The translations under genes were made by a program, and so were the position numbers. Of a stretch of DNA of 37,886 bases, positions 13,401-23,836 are shown one piece after another. The stretch covers positions 1 to 37,886 of the forward strand of contig CAJVPJ010000173.1 of assembly GCA_910592205.1 (NCBI GenBank), in the 5' to 3' direction. The notes under the pieces were generated by a model. The model had not been told where the DNA came from. It did no database searches and saw only the letters and a program-made list of their open reading frames with translations. The DNA comes from Paraglomus occultum. Lineage: Eukaryota > Glomeromycota > Glomeromycetes > Paraglomerales > Paraglomeraceae. How positions within the stretch are numbered: position 1 is the stretch's first letter; every line of letters starts with the position of its first letter.

Positions 13401-13741
13401 AGCATATGTTATTAAAGTAAAAGCATTTTTCAGCTATATTACATGCAAAATTATATGTACACTGTGTCTTCATTTTTTTATTTTATGACATTTATTATAA
13501 CTACATACATTATGAAATAGTCAGCTGTCATCTCTTTAAAACAATGACGTATTAGTATTCTGACGAAAAAAAAAATTTTTTTGCACACTTATAATAAAAG
13601 TAAAGACGTTTATTGAGAAAAGTTTGGGCCAGCAACACACTTTTATTGAAATATGTGGTGTAAAACTAAATTATTAGAAAAAGAGAATAACAAATTAAAG
13701 AAAAAAAAATTTTTTTACAAATTCTTACTGACAATAAAATT
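10411..13741. other. Long stretch without a supportable gene
   Basis: Only short frames (about 65-75 codons) occur, none recognisable or splice-linked. The 10411-10600 end should hold the P450 promoter. A small hairpin with CCGAGT/ACTCGG arms lies near 12847-12866. Oligo-A runs followed directly by oligo-T runs appear from 12787 onward. Overall it looks like decayed repeat DNA. Confidence 0.45.
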
Positions 13742-14130
13742 GTGAAAGTAAAGAAGCAAAAACTAGATACATACAAAAATGAGTACAGTAATATGAAGAA
13801 AAAAAAGAAAAACATTATCAGAACAGTTCAAGAAGGATGCATAAAACTAGATAAAGAAGAGTACATATGTACTCCCCACAATTTATCCAATTGGTTACTG
13901 AACTCAGTAACACAAGTGTTATTTCAAATTCATCAACCGTGAATTGCAAGGAAGTTACAGTATATACCTTTCTAACAGGAATAAATGGACTTTAAATGAC
14001 ACATTTCACATTGAAATCAAGGCATGGCAAGATTGTTTGACTGGAAAACTTAGACGCTGACAGAGAATCACCATTTTGTACACATTAGTATGGAGTAATA
14101 GCAGATGAGGAGAAAAAAATTTTATTTTGT
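13742..14130 (+). pseudogene. Frameshifted relic of a repeat-derived protein
   Basis: A 66-codon frame rich in Lys ends in NWLLNSVTQVLFQIHQP at a TGA (13940-13942). One base out of frame the reading continues as ELQGSYSIYLSNRNKWTLND and then HIEIKAWQDCLTGKLRR, before stops at about 14059 and 14105. The continuity across the shift suggests one ancestral coding sequence broken by a single-base indel and nonsense mutations. I do not recognise the family; a transposon-associated protein is a guess from the repeat-rich surroundings. Confidence 0.4.
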
Positions 14131-14576
14131 ATTTCTTACTAGAATAATAAAGAGAAAAAACTGATACTGATATTGGCAAGCATAAAAGATATAGATCAGT
14201 GTACTAAGTTTAAGGTTGCAAATGTTATTATTTAGGCATGTAATGAACATAATTTGAATCAAAAATGTAGCTTTCAACTCACTGATTATGCTAGTCACAT
14301 AGTACTGCTGCTCAATTCAATCATCAATTGTAAAACAACTTATAAACAGTGACAGAGATGGTTTTATGAGTATAAAGTCAAGCATAATTAAGAGCTTGTA
14401 CTGGACTCTACTAAAATATAATCTAACATATCAAAACCTATCTCTACTTGATGACTATATCAACTCCAAACAGGTAAACAGTATTTAGATCATAGAGACT
14501 TTCATCTTCTACTTCAGTTCATATCTTGGTTAATTCCTGCAAACAACACCTGACGTATGACGATCAATTAATTAGA
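14131..14576. other. Spacer between relic ORF and LTR-like element
   Basis: AT-rich with no coding signal found on either strand. It may be the remaining 3' part of the decayed element to the left. Confidence 0.35.
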
Positions 14577-15352
14577 TGTTACTCAAAGTAAACGCGAGTG
14601 ACGCGATTTTGGTGACGGCGTGGAAAAGATAGAAAGTACGCGCTCTGTGGCGTAGAAAAAGTAACACGATTCTAGTAACAGCAAAATGTATATAAGGAGC
14701 CGTTCCGACCATCAAAAATTCTCATGTTATGGTACGTTTAATGAAAAATAAATATATTTGATACTGAAGTATTCGGATATAATAACGATCGATCTGATCT
14801 TTATCCTTTAATTATCACAAACCTTTTTACTTTCATTATTTCTATTTCTATCGTCGTGAAAACTAAGCTTTTGACTTAACTATCGGCAGCAGATCGGTAT
14901 CCGACCCGTAGCTGTATTTAAACGTTAGTTGTCAGCACAATAGATCGGTAACGACCCGTAGCAAAAGTATCTCGATTGAAAATTTAAATTTTTTGTTGTT
15001 ATAATTAGATAAGTGACATTCCTTGACTAGTCAAAACACTAAATCGAAGTTCGCCCTTGTTTAAAATTAGTATAAAAATTTCCCCTTCAATTCCGCGGTA
15101 AATAAATTGTTGTTGTATATTTATGGTGGGTACCCTTATTTAGATACGAGTATAGGAGAAATACATCGTATAGGGATTGAAAGATGAAGCGCGCATATAA
15201 ATATTTATTGTCACTTGCAGTTTAGTTCAGCCTTAAGTGAGCAATCGTTGTAGTAAGGGCAGCGACAAGAGCTAAATTTAAATTGTGAAAACCCCCTCTC
15301 GGCAAAACACACCTACGCTCTCCCAACCCTATTTTGGACGCCGACCGTAACA
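14577..15352 (+). mobile_element. Candidate LTR (solo or truncated retrotransposon)
   Basis: A 776-bp segment begins TGTTAC and ends GTAACA, the short inverted termini (TG...CA) typical of LTRs. It contains a good TATA box at 14689-14696, AATAAA-like signals near 14748 and 15103, and no long reading frame, as expected of U3-R-U5. The flanking pentamers (TTAGA and GTCCA) do not match, so it is not a clean solo LTR with target-site duplication. No reverse transcriptase or integrase was found next to it. The boundaries rest on the terminal hexamers alone. Confidence 0.4.
14689..14696 (+). promoter_or_regulatory. TATA box within the LTR-like element
   Basis: TATATAAG followed by GAGCCG, about 110 bp into the candidate LTR, is the usual place for a U3 promoter. 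No other promoter element was identified. Confidence 0.4.
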
Positions 15353-16490
15353 GTCCAGTCATATTCACAAAATGCCAGTTTTCCATCTGACTCCCTCATT
15401 TTTGTGGGTCGATGCATAGTCTTGCAAAATCTCTAGTCATCACTTTCTTTGAACACGCTTGATGCTGTCTGTAGAGCTTTGACACAATTCTAAATGTATC
15501 ACAGTAGGTAGTTAATGAGATAGTAATAGTGCATGTAAACGGAAAGTCGATATCACAAACAAGATCATATTAATATACCTTCAAGTGAAATGAGAAATAT
15601 CAAAGTGGGGAGGGGGGAAACACGAATTAATGGTCAATGTCACACTAACATTCCTTTAGATGCAGCAACAAAACAGCACAATCTCTTGAAAGGTTAAATG
15701 TTCCCAGATGGAGCAGATGGATTAGATGGATAATAGCACCCCCATGGGAAAAAAGGCATAGGTAAGTCAGTGTATCTGAAGCAGGCTTGCCATGTACACT
15801 ATTACTATGCTATGTTATATGTCCCCAACACCCAAGTCACATAGTCATTACCTGTCTTAGTCTGCTTGAGATGAAGTTCATCAAGCTCTAGCTTTTTTTT
15901 CTCAAGTTCCAGTTGCCAAGTTTCATTGAGATCTTGAGGTGATAGTGAGGCGTTCAGTATAGTCTCATTATACTTCTAGCAATTGTGAAGAAATTCATTG
16001 TAAAGACTGTTTAGATGGGAAGATGCACTACATGCAATTGATCCAATTACCAATACATAATAATAATACATTAATGTATAATACCTTAATTGGGGCAGAC
16101 CTGACAAAGTGAACATATTTAATTTTGTTAAAATGGCTGATGTGGCTGAGAGAAACTGTTCTCAAATTTATTTACCATGGCAACTCAACTATTTGCAAAA
16201 TTTATTTGTAGGTTTGCTAAGACTACTGCATATTAATATGTAAATGTGGGCCACAGTTTACACTATTAGCCAGAAATTATTAATTCATCAACAGCTTTAG
16301 CTGTGGATCATGACAAACTGTATTAATGATAGCAATTTACTGTGCATATTGATGTCCATACATACCCATATTTATTAAGAAAATTGACTAATATGGTCCT
16401 CCTTTCTGGTCTAGCATTTGGCTGATGCTTTTTTTTAGCTTTATTATTATAGCTTGACTTAATAAAATCTTTGCTTTTCTGTAAGCTGGT
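15353..16490. other. Repeat-like stretch with one coding fragment
   Basis: No intact gene. Apart from the charged fragment at 15852-15981 (listed separately), I see only short frames. Purine-rich GGGGAGGGGGG occurs near 15606. Confidence 0.35.
15852..15981 (-). pseudogene. Isolated charged, coiled-coil-like exon fragment
   Basis: On the minus strand an AG acceptor (TTGCTAG) precedes about 41 codons that include LNETWQLELEKKKLELDELH and end at a GGTAATG donor. The Lys/Glu/Leu pattern is that of an amphipathic helix or coiled coil. I could not find partner exons on either side, so this is either a relic or one exon of a gene I cannot assemble. Function unknown. Confidence 0.25.
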
Positions 16491-16491
16491 A

Positions 16492-17300
16492 CAGTCCTAG
16501 AAAAAATAATGGCAATCAGACTTTTTTGAATAAAAAATATTTTTACAAAGTAACTTGTCCTAAAATTTATATTTAGAATACTTGCAAATTATTATTATAC
16601 TCTGAAAAAATTAATACATTGTGTGCCTTCCTTCCATCTTAATCCTCTTTGTCAACTATTGGATCTTTGAAAAGATCTGGTGGACAACTGTTGCTTCATA
16701 ATTTTTAAAACTTTCTAGTAGAAAATCTTCATCCAATTCTGGTTTCAGAAACATTTCTGGGGTCTTAGTCATTGGTACCCTAATATGTTAAGAATGTTAT
16801 TACTGATGTATAATAATAATGGAAGATTTTCCCATTCTTCCTCTATTACTATTAACACAATAAATATAAAAGCTTCTTTTGACACTTCTTTTTTGGTTAT
16901 AACCATACTTTTGACTCTTTCTTCAACATTATGTTTAAGGACTGCCCAAACATTCTCTACAGAATTGAGGTCAGGGCCATATGAAGGTCATGACAAATTC
17001 TTCCAGGAAGATGTTCTTTGAGATCCTTTGAACATCTTTTGATGTATGTTTAGGTTCATTGTCTTGCTGAAAAAACTATGTCTATCAGCATTGAATTTTT
17101 TTGTATAGATGGCGGTCCATGTTTTCTACAAAAGTGAACATTCCGACTTTGCCATATTAATATTAACATACAGAAATGTGAACTAGAACTTTTAGTGAAT
17201 GTTTTACTGTAGGGTAACTGGGGTTTGTCACGAGACCATGCAAGGCACGTGTTCCGAAACAATTGTATCTCTGGTTATTTTCTGGATTGTAAGAGTACAG
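16492..17300 (-). mobile_element. Decayed Tc1/mariner-type transposase element
   Basis: Read on the minus strand, from about 17240 down to 16785, the frames give PTVKHSLKVLVHISV, then a 'YGKVGMFTFVENMDRHLYKK' stretch, then FQQDNEPKHTSKDVQ and WPDLNSVENVWAVLKHNVEE. These are, in order, the landmarks of Tc1 transposases: the GGGSVMVWG region, the QQDNxPxHTS block with the second Asp, and the WPxxSPDLNPIENLW block with the catalytic Glu. They lie in different frames with stops, so the gene is dead, and its N-terminal half is missing. A possible inverted terminal repeat next to a TA dinucleotide begins CAGTCCTAG at 16492; the opposite end was not found. The element stops about 150 bp before the P-loop gene. 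Confidence 0.7.
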
Positions 17301-17447
17301 TCGGAGACAATCATATCCAGGTGTGTCATAGCTAATAAAAAGACGTAAATCGGTTCGACTTTCTTCTACCATATGATCGGCAAACTAATACTTTTGGTAA
17401 GGTTTTGCGGTGATCATTTGATCACCTTAACCTTGTCCGTAATAGTG

Positions 17448-18662
17448 ATGGAATCGATTTATAAAGGTCTCGTCGATTACTTAGTGAGTAGTCTCGAACG
17501 GTAAAATCAGAACAAATGCGCCCGAATTGACTTACTCCTACTCGAGATTACATATATTACATGCCATTTGTTCTATATCAACAGCCATCCAGCTCACCGG
17601 AGATTTCTCCTCGCAATTGCTGGAATACCAGGTAATTATCTGTAATCACAACTTCATACACGCAGGATACTTTTCTTTCTGAATCAGCATTGTTCAATCA
17701 GGATCGGGCAAATCAACGTTAGCGGAGAACATGGTGAATGGAGTCAATAATGCTTTTGGGCGTGAAATAGCTGTACTCGTTCCAATGGATGGATTCCATT
17801 ATACTAAAAAGGAATTGGAAGGGTTTGATGTGGGTTGCATTGAACGATGAACTTGTGATTTCGCTTCATTACAAGCAATGGAAAATAATCGCGTTCTTTG
17901 CTCGATCGATCGATCGTAAAGGATCCGGAAGAAGCACGTAGGCGCAGAGGAGCGCATTGGACGTTCAACGCCCAAGGTTACTACGCTTGATATGATTTAT
18001 TTATTGCGTGTTAGCATGTAGTACTAACTATATCTGGGTCATGCAGGTTTACTGTCCCTAGTTACTTTGTTACGTGAAGATATCACCGATACTCCCATCT
18101 TGGCTCCATCGTTTCTTCATGGCGTTGGTGATCCGAAAGAAGACGATATACAAGTGTCTACGACGTATGTAGTATCTCGCGACTTGACACCCGTGTCCCC
18201 AACGTTCAGTTCGTTACTTATCCCATTTTGGCAGTCATCGATTGGTGGTTCTCGAGGGTCTGTATCTGCATTTGACGGAACCTCCACCGTGGAACGAGAT
18301 ATCATCAAAGATGGATGAACTATGGCTCGTTACTGTGGATCCTGCTGTAGCGCGAAGTAGACTTGTAAAAAGACACATGAAGAGTGACGTTGGTATGTAT
18401 TAATTTCGGTATCAACGATGGTAGATGGAAGGGAGGAGGGTAAATGCATATTGTGGGATGGGAGAATGATATAGTAATCACTTTTCAGTTATCAACGCCT
18501 TGGTAAATATTTATTCGTTTCATTTCATTAGCATCGACCGAAGATGCGGCATTGCACAGAATAGATACCAATGACATGCCTAATGGTGAATTTCTTCTCA
18601 AGCACAGTGCTAGTCCTGATAGGATCGTACTAAGCATAGAGGAAGAAGGGCATGGAGTATGA
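17448..18662 (+). CDS. P-loop NTPase, uridine kinase/YFH7-like
   Basis: Seven small exons: 17448-17500, 17585-17631, 17702-17829, 17922-17976, 18047-18164, 18235-18392, 18532-18662. They splice in phase to 229 aa; no single frame shows the gene. Walker A GIPGSGKST is at 31-39, VPMDGFHYTK at 60-69, a RRRRGAHWTF block at 82-91, APSFLHGVGDPKEDDI at 114-129, and a Walker-B-like VVLEGLYL at 138-145. The tail has NDMPNGEFLLKHS (200-212). This order matches the eukaryotic uridine-kinase/phosphoribulokinase-like family (yeast Yfh7 and relatives), P-loop kinases of uncertain substrate. The fifth exon is preceded by a perfect TACTAAC branch site about 20 nt upstream. The start ATG has only 17 codons before the first intron, as fits the short N-terminus of the family. 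The gene appears intact. Substrate unknown. Confidence 0.87.
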
Positions 18663-20802
18663 AGCATTGTCAAGTGAGATCACATGTGAAACGCGCTAAT
18701 GAAACATGACTTGGAAGCTTATCACATTTATAGATTGTCTCTAGTCTGTTAATGAGATCGTGCTTCGTAACTTGCTTTCCTAAAGCCCGTGTACGTTGAA
18801 TTTATTGTTACATCGCTAAAGCGAAAGAATGTTTGGTAAAGTCTTACTTAAACACCAACGGAATTCTCGAATTTCTTCTGTTCGTTTTAGGGGGCAACTT
18901 TGAAAGGGCGGGTTCATTGTAGACCATTTGCGTTTTCTTTTTCCTACCCAACTTTGTTGACGGTTCTACATTGCCTTATTATTTCGTTAGCTCCAAAGAT
19001 GTGATTCGACCGACGATTATTCTTGCACTTTGCGTAGAGTCACAGACAACAAACTTTTCAAGTCAATATAGCATGTAGAGCGATAACACCTGTACAGGAT
19101 AAATCGTAAAATAATAGATTGATCGCGGAAGCTAATGAAGAAACGATTACCTTACAGTAAATATCTGGTTTTTGATCATAGATACTGCATGAAAAGAGCA
19201 TACCGGATCTGAGATCATAAAGTACAATATATGAGAGCCAAACACATTCAGACGACCATTAGTAATTGTGCATTGGGTGTCAATTGATACCAGCGAGTAC
19301 GTTGAGGGTACAATAAGAGTGGCAACTGGTCTCTCAATTTACTACTAATTGTCTTGACAGACTCTTCTCAAATCATTGAGATTATGCTTTGTTGATGATG
19401 TTCTCAATTAAAAATATTCAAGGAAAAACAATGTAAATTGAAGATGATAATGCACATCTCTCAAAACTGGTTGGTGCTTGTTTTGACGAAAACACTACGT
19501 TAATCCGAAGTTTATTGAAACCCAGAGTAGGAAATGAATCAATTAGCAGACATTTTGAGATATTATGTGTCTCTCCTATTATTATTAAGGAGTTAATAAT
19601 CCCGATTTTTCGATTTCCCGCAGCATTTTAAATTTTAGATTTAACGCAGACAGGAAATTAGAATTGCTATTCTGGTTGTTTCATAGTAATAGCAACATCG
19701 AATGGAATTTTAAAAACGTTCGTATAAGTGCGTTTCCTGATAATAGTCTTGTGTCAGTGTTGGGGCCTGTCCCAGTTCAGAACCCAGACATTCGGTCCAA
19801 CCATTCAGTGTCTCTTCCTTTACAATCATACCATTCCTCTGCCGAGCTGCACAACGTAAGAAAATTTACCCGTCTCAAAATTTCATATGCGCCAAAAGAA
19901 TGTAACTATATATGGCAGTTCACTGTGTATTATACGCCAACAGAATTGGACATTAAGAGTAAATATTACAGGAAACCAAAAAAATTGGTTATAATATCCG
20001 GATAAATAATAATCGGTTGTTTGCATAATTAACGCATATTTTAATTTAATATTGATGTTTGTTGGCAAATAAAAGAAATATTGCCGCTTTAAATCTTGAT
20101 TGTCTGTTAACAACGAAAACGTCGTTTGTATGAAAGTGCCCTGTATCTACGCATCTATAAATAGCACGTCCGAAACGTGTCATGGCCTTTCTGTTCAGAA
20201 GCACTAGTTGGTTTTACATTGGAAATTAAGTATCGGATCTCTAAATGCTGGTTATAATTAAGCCGTTTTGGATATCTATTTCCAAAACGATCTTCCACTG
20301 GGAATAAAGATGTCATAGACCGTAGAGCAGCATTAGTGATCTACTGCGTCTCAGCATTCGAAAATTTCCAATTCAGGTATTATAGTGAAGCCACATATAC
20401 GTCATTCTGTTATCAGGCTGCGGATGACTGCGTTTAACCCACTGTTTATTATCATGTTAAAAATTAAAACCTTGTTCCATACAGCATATCGACCAAACAA
20501 ACTTGGACAAGAAAAGAAAATAGACTTAAAAAAAAAAGAAAAAAAAAATCTTACACATACAAAGTAGTATAAGATAAAAGGCGAAATAAGTTAAAGAAGA
20601 AAAAAAGAAGCTAACTACGAGGATACCTGTTATCCCAAATAAATATCTTATCACATATTACTGTCCTTATTCATACCTTAAAGTAACATAAAAATAATAA
20701 CCAAAATAATGTTCATTAATAATACCCGATTAAACACCAATTAATAAACCAACGTTATCCAAAAATAATACTATCAAGAAATATTAAACTCTTCCTATCC
20801 GC
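18663..20802. other. Intergenic, no gene recognised
   Basis: Lies between the 3' ends of the P-loop gene (+) and the Zn2Cys6 gene (-). A 113-codon plus frame at 19664-20005 has no recognisable motif. On its antisense side, an AG acceptor (GTTGTGCAG) near 19850 precedes a coding-looking run, EEWYDCKGRDTEWLDRM, but I found no partner exons. The last 300 bp are very A-rich. Confidence 0.4.
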
Positions 20803-21790
20803 TTAGGAAAATTGCTCTGGATAAGTGCAATCGACGCGTGCTTTGGTGCATCGTTCGCACGGCCTCTCGCGATTGCACTTCTTCTTCGACTTTCTGCATC
20901 TATCGCATACATGTTGCGGTCTTGATAATTTTGAAGAAGCCTTGCCACCGCCACCGCCACCGCTACTCTCTATCTGCGGCTGTATTGACGTACTAGCCTG
21001 ATCTGCCTGAGGGTCAATCTTTGTGAAGGTGCTCGCAGGCGATGTTGTCATACTGACCCTTCTCTGTTCCGAGTTGGCACTGTTTGATGTGTTAGACCTG
21101 GAGGGATTTGAAAACTCTGATGCGGCAGATGTAGTAGTACTGGATGTTCTAGCTCTCTTTTGTTTTTGTTGGAACATGCGCATCCAGGACGGTTTCTATA
21201 AAAAACATAATTAAGCGAACAAATAGGAAAATAATAAATTGTCAAGAAAGTGTTTTACCGAGAAGAAAAAGGGAAAATGGGGGAAAAAGAAAAACAAGGT
21301 AAAGGAAACGAAAAAGAGAGATTGAGGACGAAATAAAAAGGAGTATGATTAGAAAAAGGGCAAATAATAAAAAAATATTTATCTATCGAGGCTCGAGTCA
21401 GTGTCGTTTTCTGCTCCAGAAACTTACTCTTTTCCCCTGTTGAGGATCAGCTTCATCCTCAATCTCTCTTTTTACGGGTTGGGATGAAGTTTCAGTCTCC
21501 GCAAAAGCATTTAATTGTCCAATAGAGGCACTAACCGGTGTGAATATTCTCGTACGATCCACAATAGTATAACTATTTTCGTTTGCAAGGGAATCAAAGG
21601 TGCCCGTAATAATGTTACCGTTGGGGTCTTGCAAAGAGAATCTGTCCAAATCGAATGCTTTTTCGAGCTCTTCTCTGATATCTGCTTTAGAATCTGTTGA
21701 TACAAATCTAAACTGTTCTCTTCGCGCTCGACTTTGAGTCATAACAATTATGATTTTTTCCTGCACGATAGGTGGAAGCTGATAAGACAT
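20803..21790 (-). CDS. Small protein with C-terminal Zn2Cys6 cluster
   Basis: Two exons (- strand), 21790-21428 and 21195-20803, join in phase 0 (GTAAGT donor, TTTTATAG acceptor) to give 251 aa. Six cysteines at 218, 221, 228, 234, 237 and 244 have the C-x2-C-x6-C-x5-C-x2-C-x6-C spacing of fungal binuclear zinc clusters, with basic RKSKKKCNRERP between them. Such clusters bind DNA, so this is probably a nuclear regulator. The cluster lies at the extreme C-terminus, unlike the usual N-terminal position, and no fungal-specific transcription factor domain is present. Residues about 20-80 (FRFVSTDSKADI..., FSLQDPNGNIITGTFDSL, SYTIV) read like a small beta-grasp fold of the DCX/CIDE-N kind; that is an inference from pattern. 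A Ser/Thr-rich linker and a Gly run join the two parts. Confidence 0.85.
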
Positions 21791-21889
21791 TTTGATAGAC
21801 GAAGGGTTCGAGCGCAGGTAAAGTTTTTTGCTCTTAGCGAAAGGTATTTATATTTTAAATTGGGCAGCTCACAATGAGAATGATTTTAT

Positions 21890-22496
21890 TTATATATACA
21901 TATTGTGTGTCACCATTAACAAAATTAAGAGAGCCAAGTAAACTGGTGCATAATTAAGATTATCTAATATTAATATTGCGTAGTTAATCCCAACGAAGCT
22001 TTTCTGAGAACGGTAAGTTGTTTCTCCGAATGAATCAATTGGTTCGAGAAACTTTTTATATACCTTAAATACCTACCGCATGGCATGGTGATGTCTTCCG
22101 TACTCCGAGATCCAATAAGCTTTTGTTTGTTAAATCTAGCTGATCGAAAACTTCACATTGTTCAACATGAACCAAGTGCTGTACTTACTGGGCTTCTAAT
22201 TAGGAGAACAAAGGTGCCGAATATGAGGTTTATTATTTTATTCTTGGAGAAAAATCATTCTTATTCAGGCGGATATTACGACGCAATTCTTCTCCAACCT
22301 TTTAATTGCTGCTCGACACTCGTTCTCTACATCAATTAACTGATGGGGGAACTGATAAATACACAAATGTTTCACACCTCATTCATATAATTAATGACAG
22401 ATGAGATAGTGTGCATGACAATAAACTTCTATTTCTTCCAACAGTCATCATGTGTACTCCATCTAGTCGAGAATATTTTTCCGTCTCGAATCCCAT
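21890..22496 (-). CDS. Candidate four-exon small protein (hypothetical)
   Basis: Proposed exons (- strand): 22496-22458, 22351-22280, 22178-22077, 22003-21890. Every junction has GT/AG and phase 0, giving 108 aa. Middle exons read HQLIDVENECRAAIKRLEKN and CEVFDQLDLTNKSLLDLGVR, which look like amphipathic helices; the second loosely resembles the core of a SAM domain (LT..LL.LGV). The last exon is hydrophobic and could be a misjoined intron. No family recognised. It is tandem to the Zn2Cys6 gene, ending 100 bp before its start. A plus-strand frame at 22085-22339 overlaps this region and is taken as antisense noise. Confidence 0.3.
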
Positions 22497-22929
22497 ACTA
22501 ACACGTCAGTCTTGACTGGTAATAACAATTGCCACTTACGCAATTTCATTATTGCTTACTCGTAACAAGCAGATTCGTTTGGGCGAACTAAACAATCTAA
22601 CAAAAGAGATACAATCGATCATGTGAAGAGACCAAAAACAGGGGGTGTCTGATTATAAACAGCGGCCGAGTCATTAACTTAAAACACAAGAATGCGATTC
22701 ATGTAAAGCGTAAATCCGTTTCGATTCATTGCTAAATTTGTATCCATAATGGGGGGGAGGGGGGGGGGGGATTATTAAAAATAGTTGATTATATGAAGGG
22801 GATAAGCCGTTTACGATAACATTACACTTACAATAGACAACGTCAGGAACAAACGCCTCGTCCCAATATTCAAATATTTTGATTGGCCCAATCCAGACAA
22901 AGAGTAAACGATAATTATAATTGCTCTAA
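22497..22929. other. Intergenic with a G-rich run
   Basis: No coding signal found. It contains the oligo-G run at 22751-22770, listed separately. Confidence 0.4.
22751..22770 (+). repeat. Near-pure oligo-G tract
   Basis: Nineteen G and one A in 20 bases. In such AT-rich DNA this is exceptional. It has enough G for a quadruplex on the plus strand, though a single long run can also slip into other structures. Confidence 0.8.
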
Positions 22930-23530
22930 AGAACTCATATATGGAAATGATTGAGATTGAATGAAAATACCAGGCGTTCATTCGACCTCGGCTATGTCAA
23001 CTCTTAACAATGAAAGTTTTGTTACCCAAGTTGCTTCTTGTTATCTTGTTTGACTTGAGGAAAACTTGTGGGAAAAGAAAAAGAGTTCTAGGCTGGAACA
23101 GTGCAGCGGGTCTTGTGATAACATCGAGCTATTGTGTTATTATCGTTAATGAGAATGTATATCCCTGCAATTAAACTTTTTAAAGTTATATGTAAGTAAG
23201 CGTGACGAGTTATTTAACGGGGTTTCATTACTAGTATAAACCATGCAAACGTTTATTTTCCTTCTCCTCTTAATAGAAAGTCTTGGTCTTTTTTGTCCAC
23301 GAAACTGCTTATCTTGCAATAATACTTACGATGTAATAAAATCTGTTGTGTTAACTAAATACGACAATTAACTTGATTAAAGACGTTTATCTAACATTTT
23401 GCTAAGGTAGCCTATTAGCTCATAACAGTGGTAGGCGCCCTCAATAATGGTCTCGGTTGCCAAGATAAAATAACAAAAAAAAAGGGTGTGATTAGATATC
23501 ATTCAATGTTCTTCGAGTTGATTGCACTTG
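22930..23530 (+). repeat. Diverged direct duplication, copy A
   Basis: Matches 28080-28510 in the same orientation through many shared blocks in the same order: ATTCGACCTCGGCTA, CAATGAAAGTTTTGTT, GAGTTCTAGGCTGGAACA, the ACCATGCAAACGTTTATTTTC start-like block, AGTCTTGG...TTTTGTCCAC, and ATTCAATGTTCTT. Copy A is longer because of insertions. The blocks lie on either side of a short ATG frame (23243-23371). It may be an old segmental duplication or two copies of an unrecognised repeat. Confidence 0.65.
23243..23371 (+). CDS. Candidate 42-aa secreted-like peptide
   Basis: The frame starts MQTFIFLLLLIESLGLFCPR and continues NCLSCNNTYDV. Its first 16 residues have the hydrophobic core of a signal peptide, followed by a CxxxCxxC pattern. 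The frame lies within duplicated copy A. Copy B has a matching ATG at 28327 but a frame break after eight codons; in another frame it still reads LLTASLGF and CLPCNTIY, so similarity persists at protein level. It may be a whole small gene or the first exon of a larger one. No family recognised. Confidence 0.3.
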   Translation: MQTFIFLLLLIESLGLFCPRNCLSCNNTYDVIKSVVLTKYDN

Positions 23531-23836
23531 ATAGCAAATTATCAGAAACAAAGAAAAGAAAATTGAGGAAACAAAGTGTCTAGAGTAGCATTCCATTCGC
23601 ATGCAATACGGTATAATAATTTACTGACATGCCATCATCACTTATTCATATGATATCATTTATTTAGAAAATAGATTATAAACGTTCTTAACTATGGACG
23701 ATATTAATTAATTGTTATTACGTCTGAGTACGATTGTTGTCTTCAAATCTCATTGTTTTACTACAACCTAAAATGGCAGGGTCCCCTTTGAATGATAGGA
23801 ATAGTGATAATTGGTACGTTCGAGGTGCCTAAAATG
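23531..23836. other. Spacer with no gene seen
   Basis: AT-rich DNA between copy A of the duplication and the next candidate gene. Nothing was recognised on either strand. Confidence 0.4.

Noticed and set aside
19664-20005. 113-codon plus-strand frame
   Set aside because: Composition is unremarkable, no family resemblance and no splice-linked exons; left as unannotated.
22085-22339. 84-codon plus-strand frame
   Set aside because: It overlaps minus-strand segments that look more like exons, and itself has no motif.
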